A stretch of DNA of 64,000 nt. Origin: Chitinophaga sp. LS1. GTDB taxonomy: Bacteria > Bacteroidota > Bacteroidia > Chitinophagales > Chitinophagaceae. This document shows positions 45,832 to 55,005 of the stretch, in pieces (within the stretch, counting starts at the first letter, position 1; every line of letters begins with the position of its first letter). Under the pieces are notes generated by a model that searched no databases, had not been told where the DNA came from, and was given only the letters and a program-made list of their open reading frames with translations. The stretch lies in NCBI RefSeq assembly GCF_034274695.1, contig NZ_CP128362.1, positions 1,302,001 to 1,366,000 on the forward strand, given 5' to 3'. The position numbers were made by a program, and so were the translations under genes.

Positions 45832-45898
45832 CAAAAATAGGTGGTCTATGTTAAGGGAGTGTTACCCTAATATTAACTTTATCTCTGATAACTGTTAA
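45832..45898 (-). promoter_or_regulatory. Second Pho-box-like promoter, without its own gene
   Basis: On the reverse strand hexamers TTAACA (45898), TTAATA (45876), GTAACA (45865) and TTAACA (45854) keep an 11-bp register, with one unit missing at 45887. The -7 element TATTTTTG lies at 45832-45839, 26 nt from the GTAACA unit. It points toward the receptor gene 235 bp away. Confidence 0.55.
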
Positions 45899-45956
45899 AA
45901 TTTTCACAAGAAGGTGAGCCATGGGAGCGGAAAAACACAAAAAATTGCTAAAAAAA

Positions 45957-45989
45957 GAAAACGCTTTAGCCAAAGGCTAAAGCGTTTTT
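45957..45989 (-). terminator. Terminator of the receptor/beta-helix operon
   Basis: AAAACGCTTTAGCC and GGCTAAAGCGTTTT form a 14-bp stem just past the stop of the 46011 gene. Confidence 0.88.
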
Positions 45990-46010
45990 CAAAATTGTTA
46001 TGTAAGAATA

Positions 46011-47417
46011 TTAATATACAGTTGTCTCTGCGCCTGCAGTAGTCCAACCTGTAGTCCAGTCATTAGTACCATCAAATGCACCAATGTAGGTAGTAGCAGT
46101 GAAACCGGTAGTCAGATTGGTGAAATCAGCACCTGTCAGCGCAGGAGAACCTGTCTTCAGCAGGAAGCTAGGTGTACCTACGTTAGTAGAAGAAACACCA
46201 GCAGAGAACAGGTAAGGATTTGCCAGCAGTACATCAGTAGCGTTAGTCAACACAGTTGTGTTGGTAGTAGCCCACCATGCAGTCCATGCAGCATTGTCTG
46301 TAGAGCTCCACTCGCTCTTGGTTACAGCTGTAGTGCTACCAGCGATGATGTTGTGAGAGAATACCAGGCTACCTTCAGAAGCGTTAGCAGAAGTCTTGTG
46401 AGATACAACTTTGCTGTCATCCAGGTAGAAACCGTAAGGGAAACCGATGATCAGAGAGTTGTACAGGCTCATAGATGAGTTACGACGGATCTGTACACCA
46501 TGCTGATAGTTAGCATTGATAGAACCTGTAGAACCAGGACCAACGATAGTCATGTTAGAGAAAACTGCTTTCGTCTGTGGTGTATTGGAAGAACCTGTCG
46601 CATCGTTATCAGACTCAAAACCGTTTGAACCAGATTGGTCAGCAATAGTTCTGTAACGCTGTGCCAGACCGAACTGTACACGACCAGAGAAACCATTGTC
46701 AGTATCGAAATCATCATCCCAGGTATAAGTTGCAATCAGGTGATCACAATTTACAGTACCACCGAACCACTCGAAAGAGTCATCACCGGAACGATAAACC
46801 TGTACATAGCTGATAGTAGTACCACTACCAACACCGCCCATAGTCAGACCGTTGATTTCGTTATCAGGAGAGTAAGCAACACCTGCAAACTCGATACGTA
46901 CATATTTCAGTACACCAGAGTTGTCAGCAGCGTCAGTACCACCGTAATAGATGTAAGTTTTTTCATCACCACCGTTAGTAGCTGTCAGACCACCTTCGAT
47001 CTTAGCTTCGCCAGCAGTAGCGTTGATTGGAGCTTTACCCAGCAGGATAATACCACCCCAGTCACCATCCTGACGTGCACCAACTTCCTGTGCAGAGGTG
47101 AAAATGATTGGTTTTGCAGCAGTACCTGTTGCATTTACTTTACCACCACGGGTTACAACCAGCGTACCTTTGGATGCTTTATCACCCACGATGATAGTAC
47201 CAGGTTCGATAGTCAGGGTTGCACCGCTCATTACATATACAAACCCCTTCAGCATGTATTTTTTGTCAGCAGATAAAGTTTGATTTGCTTTGATGTCTCC
47301 GGAGAGAGTTACGTACGTAGAATCAGTCGTAGATGTAGTGTTGTCATCATCTTTGCTACATGAGGTCATTGCCCCCAAAGATGCCAGTACCAGCAAGCCT
47401 AAAAGATACCTTTTCAT
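46011..47417 (-). CDS. Beta-helix lipoprotein
   Basis: A 468-residue lipoprotein (lipobox LGAMTSC, Cys at about 20). From ADKKYMLKGFVYVMSGATL on, short parallel strands repeat ('TLTIEPGTIIVGDKASKGTL', 'GGKVNATGTAAKPIIFTS', 'LKYVRIEFAGVAYSPDNEI', 'SGDDSFEWFGGTVNCDHLI'), as in right-handed beta-helix proteins. Databases often mislabel this family as multidrug transporters. It lies 38 bp behind a TonB receptor in the same direction, so it is probably the surface partner that captures the substrate, with expression driven by the Pho-type promoter at 50325. Confidence 0.8.
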   Translation of the reverse strand: MKRYLLGLLVLASLGAMTSCSKDDDNTTSTTDSTYVTLSGDIKANQTLSADKKYMLKGFVYVMSGATLTIEPGTIIVGDKASKGTLVVTRGGKVNATGTAAKPIIFTSAQEVGARQDGDWGGIILLGKAPINATAGEAKIEGGLTATNGGDEKTYIYYGGTDAADNSGVLKYVRIEFAGVAYSPDNEINGLTMGGVGSGTTISYVQVYRSGDDSFEWFGGTVNCDHLIATYTWDDDFDTDNGFSGRVQFGLAQRYRTIADQSGSNGFESDNDATGSSNTPQTKAVFSNMTIVGPGSTGSINANYQHGVQIRRNSSMSLYNSLIIGFPYGFYLDDSKVVSHKTSANASEGSLVFSHNIIAGSTTAVTKSEWSSTDNAAWTAWWATTNTTVLTNATDVLLANPYLFSAGVSSTNVGTPSFLLKTGSPALTGADFTNLTTGFTATTYIGAFDGTNDWTTGWTTAGAETTVY

Positions 47418-47455
47418 GGATTGTCTAATTGAGTTTAGGTTCAGAAAAATTTAAA

Positions 47456-50287
47456 CTACTTTGATAAATGATATGTAAAAGTCAATGTGAATGATGTGCC
47501 AGGGCGATACTGCTGTAACAGATAGTCTTCGCCGGAGTTGATGCTTCCTTTTTGATATACAGGATTATCGAATTTGTTGTTACCATTCTGGTCATAGTAG
47601 AACTGATAACGGGCATTTAACAGGTCTTTGATGTTCAGACGGAAACCACTACGCTTGCTCACATTCAGGTTAGCCTGGAAGTCCAGCAGGTTTCTTGGGC
47701 TTTCGTAGATGTTACCAAGTCTGCCGGAACCATCTGCGCCACCACCTTCACCTACCAGGTACAGACGCTGGCCGATTCTGTTATACAGCAGGTTAAAGCT
47801 CAGCTTATCATTAGGCAGTGCATAACCAAGACTTGTATTTACTACGTAGTTAGATTGACCGGATAATGGTCTGTCTTTCGCAGTAGTAGTTGTATTGTCA
47901 GATACTACAGATTTGATATAGGCTACGTTCGCATAGAAAGTCACATTGTCCAGGAAGCTATGCGGTGCTATGAATCCCAGTTTCTTTCGCACTTCTACTT
48001 CCACACCTACATTGTATGCATTCGGATAGTTATAAGGCGTTACATCATACTGGCTCAGACCAGAAGATGTTACCCTGCTTTCTATCGGGTTATTGAAGTA
48101 TTTGTAGAACACAGATCCTGACACGACTTCACCTGCTGCAGGGAAGATTTCATAACGCAGATCCGCGTTATCAATCTGACTGCGCTTCAGGTTGATATTA
48201 CCATTGATGAGTGAAGACATCTCATAGTCGTAATATGCTAATGGCGCAATCTCACGCAGCTCTGGTCTTGCTACTGTTCTGTAATAAGAACCACGCAGGT
48301 TGGAACGCTCATTCAGTGCATAAGTAATGTTTGCTGAAGGCAATACATCCAACCAGTTATTGTCCAGGTTAATAGATGCGTTATTGATTGGTGATTTCAA
48401 CTTCATGGTGTACGACTCTACACGCACACCCCATACGATACGGATCTTATCAGAAAGACGGTTATCGAGTTGTGCATATCCTGCTGTAGTCAGTGTCGTC
48501 GCCCTGTATTCATCTGCTGTAGAGGTGATATCATTCAGGTCATAGAAATCCTGATCGATCACATCATCACCAAACAAGGTGCTGATTGGACGTTGTGCGA
48601 CTACATCGCCACCATCTTTAGTGGGATCCAGTTTCATACCAATATAGCGGGCATGAAAATCTCTGGAACGGTACTGTCCTAACACACCTGCTTTGAACAG
48701 GCTCTTGTTGTCAAGGAAGCGGAAAGGATGTGAATAGTTTGCACTGGCGATATAGATGTTTTCATCCAGATCAGAAAACAGGCGGCTGTTGGCTTTACCT
48801 ACCGATCCGATATCAGCTACCATTACAGCAGATGCATCATCGATGGCACGGCCATAAGATACTTTACGCTGGTCAGGCTGGTTGTTGGTGACTTTGTTGT
48901 AAGACAATAACCAGTTTACTTTACTTTGTCCCTGTCCTACCTGGTGATCACCTTCTACGGATGTTTTGAACAGTGATTTCTGAATCAGGTCAAATGCATA
49001 GTAGTTGATATACTTAGAGCTACCGATATTGTCACCTTCTCTATACAGGAAGTTGTCATCAAAGATCTTGTTGTAAATGTTTCTCCATACCAGTTTGCTT
49101 TTGCCAGTAGTGTAACCTACGTTTGCTACAGCACCCAGGTTAGAAGAGTATTTATACACATTGTCAGTATAATCGAAGTTGTCATAGTGCCTGATCATGT
49201 CTTTCGCCACCGTTTCATTGTGTGAATAAGTCACACCTGCAATCACACCCAGGCTACCATGTTTCTTAGTATCCCAATGATCTCCCCAGCTACCCTGCAG
49301 GTTGATGGCGGGTGCGCCATTGCGTTCTCTTACACGATAATCATTGTTCAGCGACTTCTCTGCAGCGCGTGTTTGTGCAGCACTCAGCTGGTTGTTCACG
49401 ATTGCTGTAGTAGATGGAAAAGCTGATGGCAACTGACGTGCGCCATTATCAAAACCTAAGATATCAGTGCTTGTTTTATAACCCGTTTTGAAAGGCTGGA
49501 AAGTAGAAACGGTATTGAATCCGGTTCCTAATGAGATATCGAAGAATTGTTGTTCAGGAATTTCTTTAGTTTGTACATTGATCACACCACCCGCAAAGTC
49601 ACCAGGCAATTCAGGTGTAGCGGATTTGGTGATAACAATGTTGTCGATCATATTCGCAGGAATGATATCGAATGAGAATGCCTTACGGTTAGGTTCTGTA
49701 CTTGGCAGGTTGGCATTGTCCACCAGCGCTACATTGTAACGATCACTCAGACCTCGTACGATTACGAACTTATTATCCTGGATAGTAGTACCGCTTACAC
49801 GCTTCAGTACTTCGCCAGTACTGCGATCCGGCGATTTCTTAATTACATCGGCAGAGATCCCGTCTGATACAGCGGCGTTATTTTTCTGCTGAGTATATAA
49901 TGCGTTGATTGTTTCCTGCTTGAAAGAGCCTTTGATCACTACTTCTGCCAGGTTTTTGGAAGTAGGTTCGTCCATGATCACGGGCAGACTGGTAGCATTA
50001 CTACCTTTTACAATCACTTCAGTGACTGCTTTAGTCTGATACCCCATGTATTTGAACTCGAGTGTATAGGTACCAGGTGCAATATTCAAAGTATAGTTCC
50101 CCGTTACATCAGTTACAGTGCCCTGGGTAGTCCCCTGGATTAATACGGTTACGCCAATTAACGGCTCCCCGGTTTTCTGGTCAGTTACCTTTCCAGTGAT
50201 TCTTCCATTATCGAATGCAAAAGATGGCAATATAGCGCACAAAAGTATACAGACACATAAGAGTGCGGACTCTAAAAGTTGCTTCAC
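47456..50287 (-). CDS. TonB-dependent receptor with carboxypeptidase-like domain
   Basis: A 943-residue outer-membrane transporter. Signal peptide (ending LPSFAFD), CarboxypepD_reg-like domain (ITGKVTDQKTGEPLIGVTVL, GNYTLNIAPGTYTLEFKYMG), plug (DVIKKSPDRSTGEVLKRVSG, IVRGLSDRYNVALVDNANLP, IVITKSATPELPGDFAGGVI) and barrel ending FTLTFTYHLSK. First gene of a two-gene operon with the beta-helix lipoprotein. The promoter at 50325 with 11-bp-spaced hexamers suggests phosphate-starvation control. Substrate unknown; phosphate esters or polyphosphate are plausible. Confidence 0.92.
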   Translation of the reverse strand: MKQLLESALLCVCILLCAILPSFAFDNGRITGKVTDQKTGEPLIGVTVLIQGTTQGTVTDVTGNYTLNIAPGTYTLEFKYMGYQTKAVTEVIVKGSNATSLPVIMDEPTSKNLAEVVIKGSFKQETINALYTQQKNNAAVSDGISADVIKKSPDRSTGEVLKRVSGTTIQDNKFVIVRGLSDRYNVALVDNANLPSTEPNRKAFSFDIIPANMIDNIVITKSATPELPGDFAGGVINVQTKEIPEQQFFDISLGTGFNTVSTFQPFKTGYKTSTDILGFDNGARQLPSAFPSTTAIVNNQLSAAQTRAAEKSLNNDYRVRERNGAPAINLQGSWGDHWDTKKHGSLGVIAGVTYSHNETVAKDMIRHYDNFDYTDNVYKYSSNLGAVANVGYTTGKSKLVWRNIYNKIFDDNFLYREGDNIGSSKYINYYAFDLIQKSLFKTSVEGDHQVGQGQSKVNWLLSYNKVTNNQPDQRKVSYGRAIDDASAVMVADIGSVGKANSRLFSDLDENIYIASANYSHPFRFLDNKSLFKAGVLGQYRSRDFHARYIGMKLDPTKDGGDVVAQRPISTLFGDDVIDQDFYDLNDITSTADEYRATTLTTAGYAQLDNRLSDKIRIVWGVRVESYTMKLKSPINNASINLDNNWLDVLPSANITYALNERSNLRGSYYRTVARPELREIAPLAYYDYEMSSLINGNINLKRSQIDNADLRYEIFPAAGEVVSGSVFYKYFNNPIESRVTSSGLSQYDVTPYNYPNAYNVGVEVEVRKKLGFIAPHSFLDNVTFYANVAYIKSVVSDNTTTTAKDRPLSGQSNYVVNTSLGYALPNDKLSFNLLYNRIGQRLYLVGEGGGADGSGRLGNIYESPRNLLDFQANLNVSKRSGFRLNIKDLLNARYQFYYDQNGNNKFDNPVYQKGSINSGEDYLLQQYRPGTSFTLTFTYHLSK

Positions 50288-50324
50288 AGTAGAAATGTTC
50301 GTTCGTGATAGATTGATAGTACCG

Positions 50325-50332
50325 CAAAAGTA
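50325..50332 (-). promoter_or_regulatory. -7 element of the 47456-50287 receptor operon
   Basis: The reverse strand reads TACTTTTG (TAnnTTTG), 38 bp before the ATG. Confidence 0.6.
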
Positions 50333-50352
50333 TAGGGGATATATAACCGCAG

Positions 50353-50380
50353 TGTTAAGGGAGCGTTACCAGAATGTTAA
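50353..50380 (-). promoter_or_regulatory. Pho-box-like direct repeats before the receptor operon
   Basis: On the reverse strand TTAACA (50380), GTAACG (50369) and TTAACA (50358) are 11 bp apart. The last starts 26 nt before the start of the -7 element. The segment GTAAC-G-CTCCCTTAACA matches the promoter near 45860 with one change. Confidence 0.65.
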
Positions 50381-50441
50381 CAGTTTACGTAGGTATGTTG
50401 TAGGTATAGGAATATAAGGTTTACATAGTGCAATATAATAA

Positions 50442-50861
50442 TTAACAGGAGAACGGCTGTGGTCCTTGTCTGCTATTATTATGCTGGTTTATTAATCTTT
50501 CGAGCTGAATGTTATATTCGTTACCGTTAGCAAAGCCTGTCTTTGCAATATCACTGAGACCTTTGATCAGTTGAAACAGGTGCATGCTTTTGTTTGTAAA
50601 CGGTTTGTTGTCTTTGTTACAGAGTTCGAGGGTAAAGTTGAATCTGTCTTCCAGTTCTTCTTCGAATTCACGAAGGCTCAGGGTTTCGTCGATGGGGTAT
50701 TCAATGAGCATATTTTCCAGAAAGCCTGCTTCCTGCAAGGTATCGAAAGCATTAGCCGGGGAGTTCCGCATGTATACTGCAATGTTACACGAGAGTAATC
50801 GTTGGAACTGCATCTGCAAAAGGGATACTGTCATTAAAGGATGTAACTTCAATACTTTCAT
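50442..50861 (-). CDS. Small unknown protein under a Pho-like promoter
   Basis: A 139-residue soluble protein, MKVLKLHPLMTVSLLQMQFQ, then YMRNSPANAFDTLQEAGFLE, an acidic helix (LREFEEELEDRFNFTLE) and a Gln/Asn-rich tail. No signal peptide or membrane segment and no family that I recognise. The promoter at 50905-50949 carries the same 11-bp hexamer array as the receptor genes, so it is likely part of the same response. It could be a cytoplasmic regulator or storage-related protein; this is guesswork. Confidence 0.65.
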   Translation of the reverse strand: MKVLKLHPLMTVSLLQMQFQRLLSCNIAVYMRNSPANAFDTLQEAGFLENMLIEYPIDETLSLREFEEELEDRFNFTLELCNKDNKPFTNKSMHLFQLIKGLSDIAKTGFANGNEYNIQLERLINQHNNSRQGPQPFSC

Positions 50862-50904
50862 TTCACGTTTGGATTATTAATTCCAGTCTTACTGAATTTG
50901 TTTG

Positions 50905-50949
50905 CAAACTTAGTTCGTGTGTATTAAGTGAATATTAAGGGGGTGTTAT
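50905..50949 (-). promoter_or_regulatory. Pho-box-like promoter of the small unknown gene
   Basis: On the reverse strand ATAACA (50949), TTAATA (50938) and TTAATA (50927) are 11 bp apart. The -7 element TAAGTTTG is at 50905-50912, 26 nt from the second unit and 15 nt from the third. Confidence 0.6.
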
Positions 50950-51003
50950 CTAATCATAAATATATGTTAAAGTATAACATATATAACCTTGCATTTACAC
51001 TTC

Positions 51004-51044
51004 AAACCAATCCATTTCCACTTTTAGCGGAAACGGATTGGTTT
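51004..51044. terminator. Strong hairpin after the metallophosphoesterase gene
   Basis: AAACCAATCCATTTCC and GGAAACGGATTGGTTT pair over 16 bp with one G-T type mismatch. There is little T tract, so it may be a processing or stability element rather than a full terminator. Confidence 0.5.
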
Positions 51045-51094
51045 GGGGCAGGCCTGCGGGCCGGCTGAAATAGCAGGAATCAGAAATACCAATA

Positions 51095-51931
51095 TTATGA
51101 ATTAGGGAAAGTCACTGCTTTCGACAAATCAATATCCCCCCATATCTGCTGATCTTCTTCCTCTTCCGGCAGTACTACTTTTGTTTTCGTTACAGGGTAT
51201 TGGTAGAGGGTCCATTCTTTATTTACATATTCGAGAGAAGTGAGGCTTTCCACCCAGTCGCCGGAGTTCAGGTACGTTACCGTCTTACCGTTATGTACCA
51301 TTTCCTTAATGATTGGCTGGTGGATATGCCCACAGGCTACTACATCAAATCCTTTGTCAACAGCGATTTCAGCTACGATCTGTTCAAAGTCGGAGATGAA
51401 TTTCACTGCTTGTTTCACCCCATGTTTCACCTTTTTGGAAAAGCTCATCTTTTCCCTTCCCATGCTTTCCAGGATATTGTTCACCAGGCGGTTGAGAATA
51501 ATGAGCAGGTCATAGCCTTTGCCCCCCAGTTTTGCAAGCCACTTGGAGTTTTTCATGGTTATATCATATACGTCTCCATGAAAGAACCAGTGTTTTTTGC
51601 CGTCTACGTCCAGGATGAGTTTATTATCGATAGTGAGGTTACCCAAACCGAACCCGGCAAATTTGCGGAGGGCTTCGTCGTGGTTGCCGGTCAGATAATA
51701 TACATCCGTTCCCTTTCCTGTCATTTTCAGGATTCTGCGGATCACCTTGGTATGCGCTTTTGGGAAGTAGCGTTTGCTGAACTGCCAGATGTCGATAATA
51801 TCTCCATTGAGAATCAGTATCTTAGGATCGATGCTATCTAGGTATTGGACAAGCTCTTTTGCGTGACAGCCGTATATTCCGAGATGTACATCGGAAATAA
51901 CGACTATATCAAGTGGGCGTTTATCGGACAT
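51095..51931 (-). CDS. LpxH-like metallophosphoesterase
   Basis: A calcineurin-like phosphoesterase with the full set of metal-binding blocks: SDVHLG (8-20), NGDIIDIW (about 40), TGNHDEALR (about 80), HGDVYD (about 115) and CGHIHQP (about 200). The closest function is UDP-2,3-diacylglucosamine diphosphatase (lipid A synthesis), though the Bacteroidota variant also occurs as a general phosphoesterase. 278 residues. Divergent from the DUF47-PiT operon. No Pho-type array was found in front of it, so it may be constitutive. Confidence 0.82.
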   Translation of the reverse strand: MSDKRPLDIVVISDVHLGIYGCHAKELVQYLDSIDPKILILNGDIIDIWQFSKRYFPKAHTKVIRRILKMTGKGTDVYYLTGNHDEALRKFAGFGLGNLTIDNKLILDVDGKKHWFFHGDVYDITMKNSKWLAKLGGKGYDLLIILNRLVNNILESMGREKMSFSKKVKHGVKQAVKFISDFEQIVAEIAVDKGFDVVACGHIHQPIIKEMVHNGKTVTYLNSGDWVESLTSLEYVNKEWTLYQYPVTKTKVVLPEEEEDQQIWGDIDLSKAVTFPNS

Positions 51932-52116
51932 TGTTTACGCTGGTGAACCGGAAAGCCGGATTCGTTGTTTCTAATGGTGATAAATAGTGTTCGCTCGCTG
52001 TAGGTGTATTTTGCCCCTGCGCTGGGCCTTTTCCGGATAAAATCATCCTTGAAAACCAGGCTCGTACACTGCAGGTTTTAACAATACAAAGAAAAAATTG
52101 CTATATTACTTTTATA

Positions 52117-52187
52117 TTAATACAGTGTTAAGGAATCATTAAGAAAAATTATTTCTTGGAGGTATTGGTTGCGGAGAGCTATTTTTG
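52117..52187 (+). promoter_or_regulatory. Pho-box-like promoter of the DUF47-PiT operon
   Basis: TTAATA (52117), TTAAGG (52128) and TTAAGA (52139) are 11 bp apart. TATTTTTG (52180-52187) lies 41 nt from the last unit instead of 26, so another -7 element (TATTGGTTG at 52163) may be the one used. Confidence 0.5.
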
Positions 52188-52211
52188 CGCCAAATTCAAA
52201 CTATATAGCGT

Positions 52212-52865
52212 ATGGGAGGCTTTAATTCCTTTGTTAAATTGTTTATTCCTAAGGACAGGGTATTCTATTCATTATTTGAGGATGTAGCTGCCAATCTGGT
52301 GGAAATGGGAAAAGTATTGATAGAACTGGTAAATTCTACAGACCCTGCTGTAAGAAAGGATAAGACGCACCTGATCGAAAGACTGGAGCATAAGAACGAC
52401 GATTTTACCCATCGCATATTCGTAGAACTGGGCCAGAACTTCATCACCCCTTTTGACCGTGAAGATATTCACCACCTGGCATCTACGCTGGATGACGTAG
52501 CAGATTATATTCATGGCTCTGCCAAACGTTTAGATCTGTATAAAGTGGTAGAAATCAGCGATAGCGTTCGTAAACTGGCAGACCTGATCTACCAGGGTTG
52601 CGTAGAGTTGCACAAGGCGATCCCTGAACTGAGAACCATGTCTAACATGCGTAATATCACAGATGCCTGTGTAAGGATCAACAGCCTGGAAAACCATGCT
52701 GATGATATCTATGATATGGCCATCGCAGACCTGTTCGAGAAAGAATCCAACAATGCAGGCGAGCTGCTGAAAATGCGTGAATTGTATCAGGCACTGGAAA
52801 TCGCTACCGATAAATGCGAAGACTGCGCCAACGTGATCGAATCTATCATTATTAAATATGCATAG
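52212..52865 (+). CDS. DUF47-family phosphate-transport accessory protein
   Basis: A 217-residue all-helical protein related to PhoU, with the DUF47 pattern: FSLFEDVAAN-like start (VFYSLFEDVAANLVEMGKVL), ERLEHKNDDFTHRIFVELGQ, FITPFDREDIHHLASTLDD and VADYIHGSAKRLDLY. It is thought to modulate PiT transporters through metal-binding acidic residues. The PiT gene follows 39 bp downstream. The promoter upstream has Pho-type repeats. One expects induction under phosphate limitation, or adjustment of PiT activity when phosphate is high. Confidence 0.92.
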   Translation: MGGFNSFVKLFIPKDRVFYSLFEDVAANLVEMGKVLIELVNSTDPAVRKDKTHLIERLEHKNDDFTHRIFVELGQNFITPFDREDIHHLASTLDDVADYIHGSAKRLDLYKVVEISDSVRKLADLIYQGCVELHKAIPELRTMSNMRNITDACVRINSLENHADDIYDMAIADLFEKESNNAGELLKMRELYQALEIATDKCEDCANVIESIIIKYA

Positions 52866-52904
52866 TCGCCCGGTCCTTAATGGCTCAATGCAAACTGTAT
52901 TCTA

Positions 52905-53909
52905 ATGGCCTTACTTGTCACAATTATTATACTGGCGTTCATCTTTGACTTTATCAACGGGTTTCATGATGCTGCCAACTCTATAGCTACAATCGTTTCC
53001 ACAAAAGTGCTGACTCCGTTTCAAGCCGTATTGTGGGCTGCTATATTCAACTTTGCTGCTTTTTTTATCTCAAAGTACGTTTACGGGGAATTTAAGGTAG
53101 GTAATACCATTGCTAAATCAGTATTTGAGCAGTTTATCACCCTGAAAGTGATCTTCTCCGGACTGGTAGCGGCGATTGTATGGAATCTGCTGACCTGGTG
53201 GTATGGTATTCCATCCAGTTCTTCCCATACCCTGATTGGTGGCTTTATTGGCTCTGCCGTTGCTGCTGCTCATGGTAACTTTGACGTGATCAACTATGGT
53301 AAGGTAATGCCTATCATTTACTTCATTGTGCTGGCGCCCTTTATAGGGATGGCCGTCGCCTTTGTGATCACGATCATAATTATGAATGTTTGTCGCAAGG
53401 CAAACCCATATAGGGCAGAAAGCTGGTTCAAACGCCTTCAGCTGGTATCTTCTGGTGCCCTGAGCCTTGCCCATGGTGGTAATGATGCTCAAAAGGTAAT
53501 GGGTATCATCGCTGCTGCCCTGGTAGCACATGGTATTATCCCTGACCTCATGCATATACCGAACTGGGTACCGTTCTCGTGTTTCGCTGCAATTGGTTTA
53601 GGTACCATGAGTGGTGGCTGGAAAATTGTAAAGACAATGGGGTCCCGCATTACCAAAGTGACTCCGCTGGAAGGTGTAGCCGCTGAAACCGCAGGCGCCA
53701 TTACGCTTTACCTTACTGAAGCACTGGCCATTCCTGTAAGTACCACACACACAATTACCGGTTCTATTATCGGGGTAGGTGCTACCAAACGTCTTTCAGC
53801 AGTACGCTGGGGGGTAACAGTGAGCCTGCTTTGGGCATGGATCCTGACTATTCCGATCAGTGCTTTACTGGCTGCTGCCGTGTATTTTATCGTGAATCTC
53901 TTTATTTAA
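52905..53909 (+). CDS. Low-affinity inorganic phosphate transporter (PiT family)
   Basis: An inner-membrane symporter with about ten helices, 334 residues. The PiT signature appears twice in inverted form: DFINGFHDAANSIATIVSTK (15-34) and ALSLAHGGNDAQKVMGII (about 187), followed by ETAGAITLYLTEALAIPVST and HTITGSIIGVGAT. It moves phosphate with protons or sodium. Second gene of the DUF47-PiT operon, ended by the hairpin at 53933. Confidence 0.95.
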   Translation: MALLVTIIILAFIFDFINGFHDAANSIATIVSTKVLTPFQAVLWAAIFNFAAFFISKYVYGEFKVGNTIAKSVFEQFITLKVIFSGLVAAIVWNLLTWWYGIPSSSSHTLIGGFIGSAVAAAHGNFDVINYGKVMPIIYFIVLAPFIGMAVAFVITIIIMNVCRKANPYRAESWFKRLQLVSSGALSLAHGGNDAQKVMGIIAAALVAHGIIPDLMHIPNWVPFSCFAAIGLGTMSGGWKIVKTMGSRITKVTPLEGVAAETAGAITLYLTEALAIPVSTTHTITGSIIGVGATKRLSAVRWGVTVSLLWAWILTIPISALLAAAVYFIVNLFI

Positions 53910-53932
53910 ACGATCTTAGGATCTATATAGCC

Positions 53933-53979
53933 AGCCGGCGTGAGTAATACGGAAGTTATACTCACGCCGGCTTTTTTTA
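53933..53979 (+). terminator. Terminator of the DUF47-PiT operon
   Basis: AGCCGGCGTGAGTA and TACTCACGCCGGCT form a perfect 14-bp stem, then seven T. Confidence 0.9.
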
Positions 53980-54023
53980 TTGATATTTTTCCCGATGCCG
54001 CTTTTTTTTCCCCCCCATCCACC

Positions 54024-54031
54024 TATTTTTG
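54024..54031 (+). promoter_or_regulatory. -7 element of rfbA
   Basis: TATTTTTG (TAnnTTTG), 93 bp before the rfbA ATG. It is the only exact match in the intergenic region. Confidence 0.4.
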
Positions 54032-54123
54032 TAAGGCTTTTGGAAAACCCAGTATCCTATTACATCAATGAGGCCATTATTGTAATGGTGTATTGATAAT
54101 TGTTTATCATATAATAAACCGCA

Positions 54124-54987
54124 ATGAAAGGTATTATCTTAGCCGGGGGCTCCGGCACGCGTTTACACCCCATTACTTATGCTATCAGTAAGCAGATCAT
54201 GCCGGTGTATGATAAACCGATGATCTACTATCCACTGTCTACGCTGATGTTGGCTGGTATCAGAGAGATCCTGATTATTTCAACGCCTCATGACCTGCCT
54301 GCTTTCAAGCGGCTCTTTAACGACGGCAAGCAGTTGGGACTGGATATTTCTTATGCTGAACAACCGGAACCAAATGGTCTGGCACAGGCATTTGTGATTG
54401 GCAAAGACTTCATCGGGAATGACAATGTCGCCCTGGTATTGGGAGATAATATATTTTATGGCGCAGGTCTTGGTACCCAGCTGGCCAACAATGTGAATCC
54501 ACAGGGAGGTATCGTATATGCCTACCAGGTATCAGATCCGGAAAGATATGGTGTAGTGGAGTTCGATGGCAAAATGAAGGCGGTATCTATCGAAGAGAAA
54601 CCTGCTAAGCCCAAGAGCAACTATGCCGTACCTGGTTTGTACTTTTATGACAATACTGTGGTGGAGATTGCTGCTAACCTGAAACCAAGTGCACGTGGTG
54701 AATACGAGATCACCGATGTAAACAAAGCCTACCTGGAGGCTGGCAGACTGAAAGTATCTATCTTACCACGCGGTACCGCATGGCTGGATACGGGTACCTT
54801 CGACTCCATGATGCAGGCTTCCCAGTTCGTACAGGTGATAGAACAGCGGCAGGGGATCAAGATCGCCTGTATCGAAGAAATCGCTTTCAGACAGGGATTC
54901 ATTGACATAGATCAGTTACACAAACTGGCGGCTCCACTGCTGAAGAGCGGTTATGGCAACTACCTGGAGTCATTGCTGAAACAATAA
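54124..54987 (+). CDS. rfbA: Glucose-1-phosphate thymidylyltransferase
   Basis: It makes dTDP-glucose from dTTP and glucose-1-phosphate, the first step towards dTDP-rhamnose for surface polysaccharides. [20 protein letters not shown] carries the GGxGTRL nucleotide loop; [30 protein letters not shown] and [19 protein letters not shown] are all RfbA-typical. 287 residues, normal. The usual rfbB/C/D partners are not adjacent; the next gene is galE. Ended by the hairpin at 55006. Confidence 0.95.
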   Translation: MKGIILAGGSGTRLHPITYAISKQIMPVYDKPMIYYPLSTLMLAGIREILIISTPHDLPAFKRLFNDGKQLGLDISYAEQPEPNGLAQAFVIGKDFIGNDNVALVLGDNIFYGAGLGTQLANNVNPQGGIVYAYQVSDPERYGVVEFDGKMKAVSIEEKPAKPKSNYAVPGLYFYDNTVVEIAANLKPSARGEYEITDVNKAYLEAGRLKVSILPRGTAWLDTGTFDSMMQASQFVQVIEQRQGIKIACIEEIAFRQGFIDIDQLHKLAAPLLKSGYGNYLESLLKQ

Positions 54988-55005
54988 TATTGAGATCCGT
55001 ACACC

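Noticed and set aside
46635..47276. 213-codon forward open frame opposite the beta-helix lipoprotein
   Set aside because: Antisense shadow of a Thr/Gly-rich repeat protein.
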